From Clostridia bacterium (lineage in GTDB: Bacteria > Bacillota > Clostridia > Oscillospirales > CAG-272), in assembly GCA_017537175.1 (NCBI GenBank), contig JAFYLH010000029.1:16698-80697 (forward strand): DNA of 64,000 bases, given 5' to 3'. Numbering within the stretch: position 1 is the stretch's first letter; each line of letters starts with the position of its first letter. Shown piece by piece: positions 43,398 to 55,791 of this stretch. Position numbers and translations under genes: made by a program. The notes beneath the pieces were generated by a model. It was not told the DNA's origin, did not search any database, and worked only from the letters and a program-made list of their open reading frames with translations.

Positions 43398-44480
43398 TTG
43401 TTTTGTAAAAAGATAATATACAAGGATTTCAGAAATATAGAAAGGGCGGAGCTTGAGTTTTGCCCGGGGACAAATATTTTTATAGGCTCAAATGCCGAGG
43501 GAAAGACCTCTGCGGTAGAGGGTATATACCTCTTTGCCAGAGGAAAGAGCTTTCGCAGTCAGCATGATACCGATATGATCCGCTTTGACTGTGACTATGC
43601 AAGCGTAGATATGGAGTTTGATGATATACGCAATCATAAGATGCGCATTGCCTACAGCCGCGACGGCAGAAGACTGTGTAAGCATAACGGTGTGGATATC
43701 AAAAAGCTCTCCGAGTTTATAGGCCATTTCAGAGCCGTGATATTCTGTCCCAATCACCTGTCTCTTGTAAAGGACGGACCAAGTGTCAGAAGATCATTTA
43801 TTGATACTGCAATATCACAGATTCAGCCCTCTTATGTGGGACTTTTACAAAAGTATAACAGCATACTTTCTCAAAGAAATGCTCTTATAAAAAATGCATA
43901 CTTTCAGAGAGATGTTTTTGATGCTACCGTAGAATACTGGTCGGAGCAATTAGCGGCAGAGGCCGAAAAAATAAGCAGTAAAAGAGCAAGATATACAAAG
44001 ATGCTCTCAGATTCTGCAAACGAGCTTATAGGTGATATGACAGGCGGCAGGGAGCAGCTGAGTATTACCTACCGTCATCAAAAGACCAAGGAAGAATACT
44101 TTGCCGAGCTTTTCTCAAATCACGAAAGAGAGATAAAATACGGCTCTACCCTTTACGGAGTTCACAAGGATGACCTTGATATTATGCTCTGCGGCCACGA
44201 TGCAAGGAGCTTTGCCTCCCAGGGTCAGCAGAGAAGCATTGCCCTGGCTCTTAAGCTCAGCGAGGGTGAGATATCAAAGAAGGAATGCGGCAGCTATCCG
44301 GTATTTTTGCTGGATGATGTCTTAAGCGAGCTCGATGCAGGAAGAAGAGAATATGTTCTGTCCGGTTTATCGGACAGGCAAACCTTTATAACTTCTTGTA
44401 ACGAGGAAGATTTCAAAGGTATAGGCGATGCTGTTACTTACACAGTAAAACAAGGAGAATTCGAAATTCGGAATTCGTAA
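43398..44480 (+). CDS. recF: Recombination mediator RecF
   Basis: 360 residues from a TTG start 10 bases after AAGGAAG. N-terminal YKDFRNIERAELEF, Walker A FIGSNAEGKTSAVEGIYL, GKSFRSQHDTDMIRF, and the ABC-type end with ASQGQQRSIALALKLSE and VFLLDDVLSELDAGRR. An SMC-like ATPase that loads RecA at gaps. The last residues (EFEIRNS) and the stop codon are encoded by heptamer repeat DNA, so the C-terminus is repeat-derived. Confidence 0.95.
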   Translation: MFCKKIIYKDFRNIERAELEFCPGTNIFIGSNAEGKTSAVEGIYLFARGKSFRSQHDTDMIRFDCDYASVDMEFDDIRNHKMRIAYSRDGRRLCKHNGVDIKKLSEFIGHFRAVIFCPNHLSLVKDGPSVRRSFIDTAISQIQPSYVGLLQKYNSILSQRNALIKNAYFQRDVFDATVEYWSEQLAAEAEKISSKRARYTKMLSDSANELIGDMTGGREQLSITYRHQKTKEEYFAELFSNHEREIKYGSTLYGVHKDDLDIMLCGHDARSFASQGQQRSIALALKLSEGEISKKECGSYPVFLLDDVLSELDAGRREYVLSGLSDRQTFITSCNEEDFKGIGDAVTYTVKQGEFEIRNS

Positions 44481-44581
44481 TTCGGAATTGAAGGAAGATT
44501 TTTGCTGATGGCAAAAATCCACAATTAATTCCGCATTCCGCACTCCGCATTCCGACCGAAGGGAGTGCCAAGAGGCTTTGC
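44458..44581 (+). repeat. Double heptamer island between recF and remB
   Basis: First block of TTCGGAA/TTCGTAA units (44464-44489) overlaps the recF end and closes with TTGAAGG. A hairpin GATTTTTGC...GCAAAAATC (44499-44520) follows, then a second block in opposite orientation (minus strand TGCGGAA, TGCGGAG units, about 44526-44555) and a small hairpin GAGGC-TTT-GCCTC at 44572-44584. Confidence 0.8.
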
Positions 44582-44598
44582 CTCAGGCCGCATTAAGT

Positions 44599-44850
44599 AT
44601 GTATATTCATTTGGGAAATAACGCAGTTTTGCGAAAGAAAAAGATAATAGGTATCTTTGATATGGACACCTCCACCAGAGCCCCCGAAACAAGGGTATAT
44701 CTCAGGCGCTGTGAAAAAGAGGGCAGAAGTAAATATGTAAATTATGAGATACCGAAATCCTTTGTGGTAACAGAGGATAATGCTGTGATCCTGACACAGC
44801 TTTCCCCTGCTGCACTTGCGGGAAGAATGAAAAATATAAAACACGATTAA
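44599..44850 (+). CDS. remB: DUF370/RemB-type extracellular matrix regulator
   Basis: 83 residues. MYIHLGNNAVLRKKKIIGIFD and NYEIPKSFVVTEDNAVILTQLSPAALAGR-type sequence fit the DUF370 family. RemB (YaaB) lies between recF and gyrB in Bacillus subtilis, the same position as here, and takes part in biofilm matrix gene control there. The ATG at 44599 has only a weak TTAAG before it, because repeat DNA has replaced the usual upstream region. Expression may depend on coupling with recF. Confidence 0.85.
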   Translation: MYIHLGNNAVLRKKKIIGIFDMDTSTRAPETRVYLRRCEKEGRSKYVNYEIPKSFVVTEDNAVILTQLSPAALAGRMKNIKHD

Positions 44851-44865
44851 ATTACCCCGTAATAA

Positions 44866-46808
<1,943 letters not shown>

Positions 46809-46809
<1 letters not shown>

Positions 46810-47744
46810 TGAAGGCGGCTACACTTACACTCAATCCTGCTCTTGACAGGACAATGTATTTTGATAAGCCCTTTACGGCAGGAGCACTTAACCGTTGCTA
46901 TGATACGGTGACCACTCTTGGCAGTAAGGGAATCAATGTTTCAAGATTTTTAAAGCTCTTTGATGTAGATGCGACCGCATACTGTTTTTCGGGCGGTGAC
47001 ACCGGAAAGACAATGGAAAGTATGCTCAAAGCCGAAGGAGTTGAGTTTTCCTTTGTAGAAACTGCTGCTCCTACCCGTATGAACATCAAGATGATCGATT
47101 CTGAGGGTGTCTGTACCGAGGCAAACGAAAAGGGCGGACCCATAACAGAAAATGAGTTGAAAACTCTTATAGAAATGCTGGAAAACTCGGCGGAAAAGGG
47201 AAAATATTTTTTCCTTGGCGGAAGTATTCCACACCCTGTGGAAAAAGGTGTGTATAACTCTATTACACAGGTGTTGAAAAGTAAGGGTGCCGTGGTAATT
47301 TTAGACTGCGACGGCGAGGCTCTTGAGAGAGGATTTGAGGCAAGACCAAGCCTTATAAAGCCTAATCTCTATGAGCTTTCACTGCTGCTTCATAAGGAGA
47401 TAACCGACCCCGAAATTGCAATAGAGGAATGTAAGCGTCTGTATGTGGAAAAGTCTGTTGAAATACTGTGTACAATGTCGGAAAAGGGTGCCTTATTTGT
47501 AGGCAAAGAGGGCGTGTTTTCCGTCAGCTCTCCCCGTGTGGAAATGCGGGGTTTCACAGGTGCGGGAGATTCCTTCCTTTCGGCCTTTACCTATATGAGA
47601 GACAAAACAAATGATATAGAATATTCTCTTAAATTTGCTTCCAGTGCCGCCGCGGCAAAGGTGGAATTACCCGGAAGCACACTTCCGAAGCTTTCGGAAA
47701 TGGATAAATATATTGATGCAGTTACTGCAAGAAGGTATGAATAA
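46809..47744 (+). CDS. PfkB-family kinase (1-phosphofructokinase/tagatose-6-phosphate kinase type)
   Basis: 311 residues. [20 protein letters not shown] at the N-terminus, [14 protein letters not shown], and ATP motif [18 protein letters not shown] with the catalytic Asp: the FruK/LacC branch of the family. Expected reaction: ATP-dependent phosphorylation of a sugar phosphate. It lies inside the gyrase operon: start overlaps the gyrB stop (TGATG) and stop overlaps the gyrA start (TAATG), so all three are translationally coupled. No phosphotransferase genes nearby explain this place. Confidence 0.88.
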
Positions 47745-50257
47745 TGAGTAGAAAACAAGAAAACAAGGATTACAGATTTGAGGATCAGAAGATACTTGAT
47801 GTGGATATGGGTAAAGAGGTAAGGACCTCATTTATCCAGTATGCCATGAGTGTTATTACATCCCGTGCACTTCCCGATGTCCGTGACGGTCTTAAGCCTG
47901 TTCACAGACGAATCCTCTATGCTATGTACGAGGATCATCTGACCTATGACAAGCCCTACCGTAAGTCTGCAACCACAGTAGGTAACGTGCTTGGTAGATA
48001 TCACCCCCACGGTGACTCCGCGGTTTACGATTCTATGGTTCGTCTTGCACAGCCCTTCTCCCTTCGTTATACTCTTGTAGACGGTCAGGGTAACTTTGGT
48101 AATATCGACGGCGACCAGGCGGCTGCCTACCGTTATACCGAGGCAAGAATGACTAAGCTTGCCGACCTCATGCTTGAGGGTATCGAGAAGAATGTAGTAG
48201 ACTTTACCCCTAACTTTGACAATAAATTAAAGGAGCCTACCGTATTGCCCTCCCGTTTCCCAAATATATTGGTAAACGGTTCTGTTGGTATTGCAGTAGG
48301 TATGGCTACCAATATCCCTACTCATAATCTTGGTGAAGTAGTGGATGCCACAATCTGTCTTATGGAGAACCCCGATGCAACAGTTGGTGAGCTTATGCAT
48401 CATATTAAGGGTCCCGACTTCCCCACAGGTGCTACCATCTACGGTACCAACGGTATAGTTCAGGCTTACACCACAGGTAAGGGCAGAGTTATGGTCCGCT
48501 CTAAGGCAGAGGTCGAGGAGGATAACCGCCGTATCGTTATTACCGAGATACCCTATATGGTAAACAAGCAGACAATGGTTGAGCAGATAGCTAACCTTGT
48601 CAAGGAAAAGCGTGTTGAGGGTATTACCGATATCCGTGACGAAACAGACATGGACGGTATCCGTGTGGTAATCGAGTACCGCCGTGATGCCAACGGACAG
48701 ATAATACTTAATCAGCTCTATAAATATACTCAGCTTCAGGATACCTGTGCCATCAATATGCTGGCACTTGTAAACGGTGAGCCCAAGATCCTTTCCTTAA
48801 AGGAGATACTTGAGCATTATATCGCTCATCAGGAGGATGTAATCACCCGCCGTGTAAACTTTGATCTTAAAAAGGCTGAGCACGAGGCACATATCCGTGA
48901 GGGTCAGAAGATAGCCATCGACCATATCGACGAGGTCATCAGCATCATCCGTGCTTCCTCCTCTATTCCGGATGCCAAGGCAAAGCTTATGGAGCGCTTT
49001 GGTCTTACCGACATTCAGGCTCAGGCTATTGTAGAAATGACCCTTGGCCGACTCTCCGGTATGGAGCGCGAAAAGATAGAGGCAAGACTTGCCGAGCTCT
49101 ATGCAATGATTGCAGAATATAAGGCTATACTTGCCGACCCCGGTAAGGTAAGACAGATAATCAAGGACGAGCTCCTTGAAGCAAAGAAGAAGTTTAACGA
49201 TGACAGAAAGACCGAGATAGTTGAGGCAGAGGATGATATTCTCATAGAGGATCTTATCGAAAAGCACACCTGTCTTGTAACAATGTCCAATGCAGGATAT
49301 ATCAAGCGCTGTCCCTCCGACACCTACTCTGCACAGAGAAGAGGCGGTAAGGGTATCATCGGTATGTCCACAAAGGAAGAGGACTTTGTAGAGACCGTTG
49401 TTGCCTGCCACTCTCATTCCTACCTTATGATGTTTACCAACAAGGGTAAGGTTCAGGTCAAGAAGGCATATCAGATCCCCGAGGCGGGCAGAACTGCCAA
49501 GGGTACAAATATCGTAAACATCCTTGAAATGGATGAGGGCGAAAAGGTTACCGCACTTCTTTCTATCCCTGCGTTTGTTGCAGGTGAATATCTCACCATG
49601 GTAACAAAGAACGGTGTTATCAAGCGTACAGATCTCAGCGAATACGAGTATCAGCGCAAGGGCGGTAAGAGGGCTCTTAACCTTGACGAGGATGACGAGC
49701 TGGTATTTGTTGCCCACACCACAGGCGAAAACGAGGTAATTATTGCAACCTACAACGGCTATGCGGCACGCTTCCACGAGTCTGCTGCAAGAGTAATGGG
49801 CCGTACCGCACGAGGTGTTCGCGGTATCAAGCTTACTCACGGTGATTTTGTAAAGGCTGTTGCTATTGTAGAAGAGGGCAAGAAGCTTGTATCCATCACC
49901 GAAAAGGGCTTTGGTAAGAGATGCGAGTATGACGATTTCTCTGCCCACAACAGAGGCACCAAGGGTGTATGCTGTCATAAGCTTTCGGCTAAGACCGGTA
50001 AGCTCTGCGGTATAGCATCCGTTACCGAGGACGAGGATATCATGATGATCACAAGCGAGGGTACAATGATCCGTATCGCCGCAGCAGATATCCCCGTATA
50101 CAGTAGAACCGCGGGCGGTGTAATTGTTATGAGAACAGGTGCGGACACTCATATTGTGAACTTTGCAAAGGTAGCAAGAGAGCCCGAGGAGATCCCCGAG
50201 GTAGAGGCACCTGCCGAAGCAGAGGCAGCGGAGGTTACAGTAAGCGATGAAGAATAA
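47744..50257 (+). CDS. gyrA: DNA gyrase subunit A
   Basis: 837 residues. Active-site Tyr in [20 protein letters not shown]-terminal [21 protein letters not shown]; six-bladed C-terminal domain with the gyrase-specific GyrA box AQRRGGKG, which separates it from topoisomerase IV ParC. Acidic tail rich in Glu/Ala. It breaks and reseals DNA with GyrB. One-base overlap with the kinase stop; the next gene starts inside its 3' end. Confidence 0.96.
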   Translation: MSRKQENKDYRFEDQKILDVDMGKEVRTSFIQYAMSVITSRALPDVRDGLKPVHRRILYAMYEDHLTYDKPYRKSATTVGNVLGRYHPHGDSAVYDSMVRLAQPFSLRYTLVDGQGNFGNIDGDQAAAYRYTEARMTKLADLMLEGIEKNVVDFTPNFDNKLKEPTVLPSRFPNILVNGSVGIAVGMATNIPTHNLGEVVDATICLMENPDATVGELMHHIKGPDFPTGATIYGTNGIVQAYTTGKGRVMVRSKAEVEEDNRRIVITEIPYMVNKQTMVEQIANLVKEKRVEGITDIRDETDMDGIRVVIEYRRDANGQIILNQLYKYTQLQDTCAINMLALVNGEPKILSLKEILEHYIAHQEDVITRRVNFDLKKAEHEAHIREGQKIAIDHIDEVISIIRASSSIPDAKAKLMERFGLTDIQAQAIVEMTLGRLSGMEREKIEARLAELYAMIAEYKAILADPGKVRQIIKDELLEAKKKFNDDRKTEIVEAEDDILIEDLIEKHTCLVTMSNAGYIKRCPSDTYSAQRRGGKGIIGMSTKEEDFVETVVACHSHSYLMMFTNKGKVQVKKAYQIPEAGRTAKGTNIVNILEMDEGEKVTALLSIPAFVAGEYLTMVTKNGVIKRTDLSEYEYQRKGGKRALNLDEDDELVFVAHTTGENEVIIATYNGYAARFHESAARVMGRTARGVRGIKLTHGDFVKAVAIVEEGKKLVSITEKGFGKRCEYDDFSAHNRGTKGVCCHKLSAKTGKLCGIASVTEDEDIMMITSEGTMIRIAAADIPVYSRTAGGVIVMRTGADTHIVNFAKVAREPEEIPEVEAPAEAEAAEVTVSDEE

Positions 50258-50834
50258 GATAATACCGATATTACTTTCTGTTATAATGATATTTTCTCTT
50301 GTATCCTGTGTAGGGGCAAAGAAAATAACAAACGAGGAAGCAAAGGCCATACTTGATGAGCTGCTTCCAAAGACAACAGAGATAAATGAAATAATATGGG
50401 GCAAGGGTCTTGCGGTAGAGCCGGGTCAGGACGGAATACTTACCACCGTTACCGCGGCACAGTACCGCAGGGTAGCAAAGGATGTTCCCTATCAGAGCAC
50501 CGAGGCTCTTAAGGCTGCAATAGCAGAGGTATATTCTGATAATTATATCAGTACATCTATCAACTATATCTGCTTTGACGGTGTATCCGCTTCTCTTGAG
50601 GATTCAAATACAGAGCTGTATCCCAGATACAGGGATAATGATGACGGCGAGCTTATTATTGACATTACAAACGAGGGCTTTACCCTTACCACCGTGATAG
50701 ATACCTCAAGTGTAAATGTGGTATCTGCCAAGGGTAATAAGCAAACTCTTGAGGTAGATTCCAATAACGGTAGGATAAAGATCGTTATTATTGAACAGGA
50801 TGACGGATGGAGATTTGATACACCCACATATTAA
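50247..50834 (+). CDS. Predicted lipoprotein in the gyrase-recA operon
   Basis: 195 residues. Lipobox SLVSC after [16 protein letters not shown]. Mature part without recognised domain; near the end is [31 protein letters not shown] beta structure. The start overlaps the gyrA end by 11 bases, and recA begins 26 bases after its stop, so it is translated from the same mRNA. Function unknown. Confidence 0.82.
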   Translation: MKNKIIPILLSVIMIFSLVSCVGAKKITNEEAKAILDELLPKTTEINEIIWGKGLAVEPGQDGILTTVTAAQYRRVAKDVPYQSTEALKAAIAEVYSDNYISTSINYICFDGVSASLEDSNTELYPRYRDNDDGELIIDITNEGFTLTTVIDTSSVNVVSAKGNKQTLEVDSNNGRIKIVIIEQDDGWRFDTPTY

Positions 50835-50860
50835 GCATATTAAAGGAAGGACGATATATT

Positions 50861-51976
50861 ATGGCTAAGAAAACACAGGCAAAGGCAACTGTTGCGGCTA
50901 TCGGTGACGAAAAGGAACGCAAAAAGGCCCTTGATACAGCAATTGCCAATATAACAAAAGCATACGGTCAGGGTGCTATTATGCGCCTTGGCGAAAATAA
51001 TGAAATGAATGTAAGTGCGGTATCCACAGGCTCTCTTATGCTGGATATGGCGCTGGGTATAGGCGGTGTTCCCAGAGGAAGAATTATCGAGATCTACGGT
51101 CCCGAATCATCGGGTAAAACTACCGTTGCCCTCCATGTTATTGCAGAGGTACAGAAGTTAGGCGGTTCGGGTGCGTTTATCGATGCAGAGCACGCTCTTG
51201 ACCCCGTTTATGCAAAGGCTTTAGGTGTTGACATCGACGATCTGCTTGTATCTCAGCCCGACTGCGGAGAGCAGGCACTTGAGATCACCGAGGCTCTTGT
51301 ACGCAGCGGTGCTATTGATGTTGTAGTTGTTGACTCCGTTGCGGCTCTGGTTCCCCAGCAGGAGATAGACGGTGATATGGGTCAGTCCCATGTGGGCCTG
51401 CAGGCAAGACTTATGTCTCAGGCACTTCGTAAATTAAGCGGTTCTATTGCCAAGACCAACTGTATTGTAATCTTTATCAACCAGCTTCGTGAAAAGGTTG
51501 GTGTTATGTACGGTAACCCCGAGACTACTCCCGGCGGCCGTGCCCTTAAGTTCTATGCCTCCGTTCGTATTGATATCCGTAAGACCGAAACACTTAAGAC
51601 AGGTACAGATGTTACAGGTAACCATGTTAAGTGTAAGATAGTAAAGAACAAGGTTGCTCCTCCCTTTAAGGTAGCGGAGTTTGATATTCTTTACGGCAAG
51701 GGTATCTCCAAGTCAAGCGAAATTATTGATATGGGTCTTGAGCTTGATATTATCGAAAAGTCGGGCAGCTGGTTCTCCTATAACGGTGAGCGCATCGGCC
51801 AGGGTAAGGACAAGGTGCGTGCTTTGTTTGAATCTAATGCTGAGCTTATGGCTGAGCTTGAAGAAAAGATCAAGGAAAAGATGAAGGACACAGGACTTCC
51901 CGAGGATACAACATCCTCTCTTGATGACTACGAGGATTTTGAGATAGCTTTAGCAGGCGGATTTGACGAGGAGTAG
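50861..51976 (+). CDS. recA: Recombinase RecA
   Basis: 371 residues. Walker [84 protein letters not shown]. Strand exchange and SOS co-protease. Ribosome site AAAGGAAGGACGATATATT. I saw no LexA box directly before it; transcription may come from the gyrase operon. Its stop is within a small palindrome (51973-51992). Confidence 0.97.
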   Translation: MAKKTQAKATVAAIGDEKERKKALDTAIANITKAYGQGAIMRLGENNEMNVSAVSTGSLMLDMALGIGGVPRGRIIEIYGPESSGKTTVALHVIAEVQKLGGSGAFIDAEHALDPVYAKALGVDIDDLLVSQPDCGEQALEITEALVRSGAIDVVVVDSVAALVPQQEIDGDMGQSHVGLQARLMSQALRKLSGSIAKTNCIVIFINQLREKVGVMYGNPETTPGGRALKFYASVRIDIRKTETLKTGTDVTGNHVKCKIVKNKVAPPFKVAEFDILYGKGISKSSEIIDMGLELDIIEKSGSWFSYNGERIGQGKDKVRALFESNAELMAELEEKIKEKMKDTGLPEDTTSSLDDYEDFEIALAGGFDEE

Positions 51977-52047
51977 GGGTAGTTACCCCTACCACAATCG
52001 GGTGTGAAGAAATCTGAAATTCTTTATTTAATGCCCGATGTGAAATA
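51973..52047. repeat. Hairpin cluster between recA and recX
   Basis: GTAGGGGTA-GT-TACCCCTAC (51973-51992, includes the TAG stop) and a longer imperfect hairpin ATCGGG...CCCGAT (52007-52038), followed by GTGAAAT. The GTAGGGG/CCCCTAC ends are shared with the element at 60744-60817. Confidence 0.6.
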
Positions 52048-52052
52048 TTATT

Positions 52053-52514
52053 ATGAGTTCAGATAACATACCAACAAACTACAAAAAGGCGGCACGCTCG
52101 GCATTAAATATGCTTGACTATGCCGACTGTACAGAAAAAAAGCTTCGTGAAAAGCTTGCGCGCAAGGGGCATGAGGAGGAAGCGATAGATTTTGCAGTTC
52201 AATATGCCAAAAAGGCCGGGTATCTCAACGAAGCGAGATATCTTGAAAACGCAGTTTATGCTATCGCCAACTCCAAGCTCTACGGTAAAAGAAGGCTTGT
52301 AACAGAGCTCTATACCAAGGGCTTTAAAAGAGAGGATATTGCAAATATAGACCTTTCCGAGATTGATTTTGCTGCCAACTGTGCCAAGCGGATTCTTAAA
52401 ATAAAAAACAGATATTCTGATGAGCAAAAGCTCTATGCCGCCCTTTTGAGGTATGGGTTCTCCCCTTCCGATATAAAGGACGCATACAGAATAATTGAGG
52501 ATGAAAATGAGTAA
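52053..52514 (+). CDS. recX: Regulatory protein RecX
   Basis: 153 residues, three-helix-repeat protein (ALNMLDYADCTEKKLREKLARKGHEEEAIDFAVQYAKKAGYLNEARY). RecX binds RecA filaments and inhibits them; it follows recA in many bacteria. The ATG has no clear ribosome site because the hairpin cluster sits just upstream. It overlaps rimO by eight bases. Confidence 0.9.
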   Translation: MSSDNIPTNYKKAARSALNMLDYADCTEKKLREKLARKGHEEEAIDFAVQYAKKAGYLNEARYLENAVYAIANSKLYGKRRLVTELYTKGFKREDIANIDLSEIDFAANCAKRILKIKNRYSDEQKLYAALLRYGFSPSDIKDAYRIIEDENE

Positions 52515-53841
52515 AGCAAAAGTAGGATTTATATCTCTGGGCTGTCCAAAAAATCAGGTGGATACCGAGATTATGCTCAGAGAGCTTGTTGAAGCGGGAT
52601 ATCCCATTGTAGGTGAGGATATCGATGCGGATATTATCATTATCAATACCTGCGCCTTTATAGAAAGTGCAAAAAAGGAAGCTATTGACAACATTCTTGA
52701 TGTTGCCTGGCTTAAGGAAAACAGAGATCTTAAGGGTATTATAGTAACAGGCTGTCTTGCGCAAAGATACCGCGAGGAGATACTTGATTCTATGCCCGAG
52801 GTTGATGCTATAATCGGTGTTAACTCTATCCATGATATAGTTGATGCAGTAGCGGCTGTCGAAGCGGGACAAGAGGAAAAATATATCTCCCTGAAGCAGG
52901 CAGACGAGCTTACCTTAGGCGGCGAGAGAGTAGTTACCACAGAGGGATTTGCTTATCTTAAGATAGCAGAGGGCTGTGACAACCGCTGTACCTACTGCGC
53001 TATCCCCTCTATTCGCGGTCATTTCAGAAGTAGACCTATGGAGGATATCATAGCCGAGGCAAAGGACCTTTGTGAGCTTGGTATAAAGGAGATAGTAGTG
53101 GTGGCTCAGGATACCACCCGCTACGGTCAGGATATTTATGGGGAATATAAGCTTGCACAGCTTCTTCACCGTCTGGCAGAGGAAACCGATGTGAGCTGGC
53201 TCAGAATTCTCTATTGCTATCCCGACAAGATAACAGACGAGCTTGTAGCAGAGCTCAGAGATAACCAAAAGGTTGTCAAGTATATCGATATGCCCATACA
53301 GCATATAAACAACGATATCTTAAAGCGTATGAACCGTCACGGTGACCGTGCCTGCATCGAGGATGCCATCAAGCGCCTTCGCGATAATGTTCCGGGTATC
53401 GTTATCCGTTCCACAGCAATTGCAGGCTTCCCCGGTGAGACCGAGGAGCAGTTTGAGGAGCTGTGTGAGTTTATAGGCAAGGTAAAGTTTGAGCGCTTTG
53501 GTGCCTTTGCATACTCCCGTGAGGAGGATACCCCTGCCTATGATCTGCCCGACCAGATAGATGAGCAGGTAAAGATTGACCGCGCCGATATGCTTATGTC
53601 AAAGCAGATGCATATAAGCGAGGAATATAACCAAAAGCAGCTGGGCAAGACCTTAACTGTTCTTTGCGAGGGCTTTGATCCCGTATCCGAGGCATATTTC
53701 GGCAGAAGTGCCGCAGATGCCCCCGAGATAGACGGAAAGGTATATTTCACCTCTGCCTCCCGTATTGAGGACGGCAGCTTTGTAGAGGTAGAGATTACCG
53801 AAATACTTGACTACGATCTTATAGGAGAAGCTTTGATATGA
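52507..53841 (+). CDS. rimO: Ribosomal protein S12 methylthiotransferase RimO
   Basis: 444 residues. N-terminal UPF0004 domain with ISLGCPKNQVDTE, NTCAF and VTGCLAQRY (the three cluster Cys); radical SAM site GCDNRCTYCAIPSIRG; C-terminal TRAM domain. RimO rather than MiaB is supported by the CPKN-x-VD motif and the S12-type core. It methylthiolates the conserved Asp of ribosomal protein S12. Start at 52507 follows GAGGATGAAA. Confidence 0.95.
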   Translation: MSKAKVGFISLGCPKNQVDTEIMLRELVEAGYPIVGEDIDADIIIINTCAFIESAKKEAIDNILDVAWLKENRDLKGIIVTGCLAQRYREEILDSMPEVDAIIGVNSIHDIVDAVAAVEAGQEEKYISLKQADELTLGGERVVTTEGFAYLKIAEGCDNRCTYCAIPSIRGHFRSRPMEDIIAEAKDLCELGIKEIVVVAQDTTRYGQDIYGEYKLAQLLHRLAEETDVSWLRILYCYPDKITDELVAELRDNQKVVKYIDMPIQHINNDILKRMNRHGDRACIEDAIKRLRDNVPGIVIRSTAIAGFPGETEEQFEELCEFIGKVKFERFGAFAYSREEDTPAYDLPDQIDEQVKIDRADMLMSKQMHISEEYNQKQLGKTLTVLCEGFDPVSEAYFGRSAADAPEIDGKVYFTSASRIEDGSFVEVEITEILDYDLIGEALI

Positions 53842-54431
53842 AACTCAATCTACCCAATCAGTTGACACTTCTGCGTGTTGTAATGATCCCCTTATTTATG
53901 TTTTTTGTTATCTTTCCCGTTTTCGGTGAGCTTATTACCCCCATTGTGGCAACGGCGGTGTTTATTCTTACCGCTCTTACCGATATGCTTGACGGCAAGA
54001 TAGCAAGAAAGTATAATCTTATCACCAATTTCGGCAAGTTCCTTGATCCTCTGGCAGACAAGTGTATGATCCTCGGCGGATTTATCGCACTTTTGTGTGT
54101 TGCAAGTGTAAGAGGCGAGATATATACATATGTTCTTACCTGGTCCTTCTTCCTTGTGCTTCTGCGTGAGCTGGCTGTTACCTCTATGCGTCTGGTTGTA
54201 TCCGATGCAGGTAACATCGTCATTGCCGCTAACTGGATGGGCAAGGTAAAGACCGTACTGCAGACCGTTACCATGGTGGTGCTTATTCTTGAGCCGGTGC
54301 TTATGACATATGTTTATAATACCAATAATATCGTAAGCTATGTTTTCCTCGGTCTTACGGTTATTATTACAATGTGGTCGGGTATAAACTACTTTGCAGC
54401 CTACTGGCCCTATCTTGATCCCACTAAATAA
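53838..54431 (+). CDS. pgsA: CDP-diacylglycerol-glycerol-3-phosphate 3-phosphatidyltransferase
   Basis: 197 residues. CDP-alcohol phosphotransferase motif DGKIARKYNLITNFGKFLD followed by PLADK, starting MKLNLPNQLTLLRVVMIPLF. Several membrane segments. Makes phosphatidylglycerol phosphate from CDP-diacylglycerol. ATGA overlap with rimO. Confidence 0.95.
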   Translation: MKLNLPNQLTLLRVVMIPLFMFFVIFPVFGELITPIVATAVFILTALTDMLDGKIARKYNLITNFGKFLDPLADKCMILGGFIALLCVASVRGEIYTYVLTWSFFLVLLRELAVTSMRLVVSDAGNIVIAANWMGKVKTVLQTVTMVVLILEPVLMTYVYNTNNIVSYVFLGLTVIITMWSGINYFAAYWPYLDPTK

Positions 54432-54446
54432 TTACAGATAAAATTC

Positions 54447-54484
54447 AAAGTCTTTTGACCCTGATGGTCAAAAGGCTTTTTCTT
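54447..54484 (+). terminator. Terminator of the recA-pgsA operon
   Basis: 14-bp stem AAAGTCTTTTGACC/GGTCAAAAGGCTTT (one G-U) with T-run. Confidence 0.85.
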
Positions 54485-54598
54485 TTACTTCTATATTACA
54501 AAAAAAATTATTATTCCCGAGACAGAAAATAGCATTACAAAATGGAAAATAATGGTATAATACCGTCACAGTAAATAAAGAAAAGGAAATGTTGAGAA

Positions 54599-55414
54599 AT
54601 GAGTACACTTGCGGTAGAATGTATCAAGGAAAGCGAAAGGGTGTGTATGCTTGACGAATGTCGAATAATGTCGAACAGGCGTCAGCCGAGAATGCTGTTT
54701 GAGGACAGAGCTATCCTGTCTCTGGCTGACAGTATTCACCGTCACGGTATCCTTCAGCCGCTTTCGGTACGGAAAAACGGGGATGATTTTGAACTTATTG
54801 CGGGAGAAAGACGGTTGAGAGCCGCCAGACTCTTAAAAATGAAGCGTGTTCCCTGCATTATAGTTAATATAGATGAAGAGACCTCGGCGGTAATGTCGAT
54901 AATAGAAAATATTCAAAGACAGGATCTTAATATCTTTGAAGAGGCTATGGCTATACATACCTTAAAGGAATTATACAATATGACTCAGGAGTCTATTGCA
55001 CGAACCCTGTCTGTAAGTCAATCCTATGTGGCAAACAAGCTGCGTATATTACGGCTGAGCCCGGAGGAGCAGAACAGGATACTGGAGCATAATCTTACGG
55101 AACGGCATTGCAGAGCCCTGCTACGCCTTGAGGGGGATCAAAGAATATACGCACTTGATCGTATGATAAACCACAAAATGAATGTATCCGCGGCAGAAGC
55201 CTATGTGGACAGGCTATGTAGCGAGGTGAAAAGACAGCCAAAGGTGGTAGGGGGACAGCTTAAGGATCTTAAGCTGTTTTATAATTCCATAGACCGTGCG
55301 GTCAACTCTGTCAAAAAATTAGGGGTAAATGTGGTAACCGAAATGATAGAGGAGGATGACTGCAAAAGAGTGACTATAATAGTACGGAAACAACCGGCTG
55401 CGCCGGGGCCGTAA
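54599..55414 (+). CDS. ParB/Noc-like DNA-binding protein
   Basis: 271 residues. N-terminal CTPase/ParB motif IAGERRLRAARLLKM, central helix-turn-helix (TQESIARTLSVSQSYVANKLRIL), C-terminal dimer region. In Firmicutes a second ParB paralogue near the origin is often the nucleoid occlusion factor Noc, which recognises a different site; whether this one binds NBS or the adjacent parS is not decidable here. A TATAAT lies at 54556-54561 without a clear -35. Its last codons (KQPAAPGP) are encoded by the first copy of the parS-bearing repeat, so the C-terminus has been shaped by repeat DNA. Confidence 0.85.
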   Translation: MSTLAVECIKESERVCMLDECRIMSNRRQPRMLFEDRAILSLADSIHRHGILQPLSVRKNGDDFELIAGERRLRAARLLKMKRVPCIIVNIDEETSAVMSIIENIQRQDLNIFEEAMAIHTLKELYNMTQESIARTLSVSQSYVANKLRILRLSPEEQNRILEHNLTERHCRALLRLEGDQRIYALDRMINHKMNVSAAEAYVDRLCSEVKRQPKVVGGQLKDLKLFYNSIDRAVNSVKKLGVNVVTEMIEEDDCKRVTIIVRKQPAAPGP

Positions 55415-55468
55415 ATCGGACACTCTTAAGCTATGGCTGACCATAAATTACACGAGGATGAGGTTTAA

Positions 55469-55484
55469 TGTTTCATGTGAAACA
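55469..55484. promoter_or_regulatory. parS: parS site 1
   Basis: TGTTTCATGTGAAACA, perfect palindrome apart from the centre; one mismatch to TGTTNCACGTGAAACA. Confidence 0.9.
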
Positions 55485-55553
55485 ACCTGCTGCGCCGGGG
55501 CCGTAAATCGGATACTCTTAAGCTATGGCTGATCATAAATTATACGAGGATGA

Positions 55554-55569
55554 TATTTCATGTGAAACA
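55554..55569. promoter_or_regulatory. parS: parS site 2
   Basis: TATTTCATGTGAAACA; two mismatches to consensus. Confidence 0.8.
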
Positions 55570-55629
55570 TTACTTCGCTCTCGAACTGATTATAGCTGGG
55601 AAAAATGCGATTATAGCCCAACCGCAGAA

Positions 55630-55645
55630 TGTTTCATGTGAAACA
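55630..55645. promoter_or_regulatory. parS: parS site 3
   Basis: TGTTTCATGTGAAACA, same as site 1. Confidence 0.9.
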
Positions 55646-55715
55646 ATTACTTTATCCTCGCGTGATAATAACTGATTATAGCTGGGGAGAATGCGATTAT
55701 AGCCCAACCGCAGGT

Positions 55716-55731
55716 TGTTTCACGTGAAACT
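55716..55731. promoter_or_regulatory. parS: parS site 4
   Basis: TGTTTCACGTGAAACT; matches the consensus except for the last base. Confidence 0.9.
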
Positions 55732-55791
55732 GTTATATCGGGGCTGAATCGGAATCCGATGAAGATAGTTGGTATGAAACTCAAATTGTCA

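Larger units (their letters stand above)
55387..55731 (+). repeat. Duplicated units carrying the parS cluster
   Basis: Two copies of a unit of about 90 bp (55387-55482 and 55479-55567; shared CTGCGCCGGGGCCGTAAATC) and two copies of a unit of about 61 bp (55583-55643 and 55670-55730; shared ATGCGATTATAGCCCAACCG). Each ends in a parS palindrome. Together with the parA promoter this accounts for the 436-bp gap to parA; no gene seen. Confidence 0.85.

Noticed and set aside
48797..50404. Long minus-strand open frame opposite gyrA
   Set aside because: Shadow of gyrA; Cys/Leu/Val-rich with no domain.
55440..55731. CRISPR-like array
   Set aside because: The repeat units carry parS palindromes, are only two of each kind, and have no spacer pattern or cas genes.
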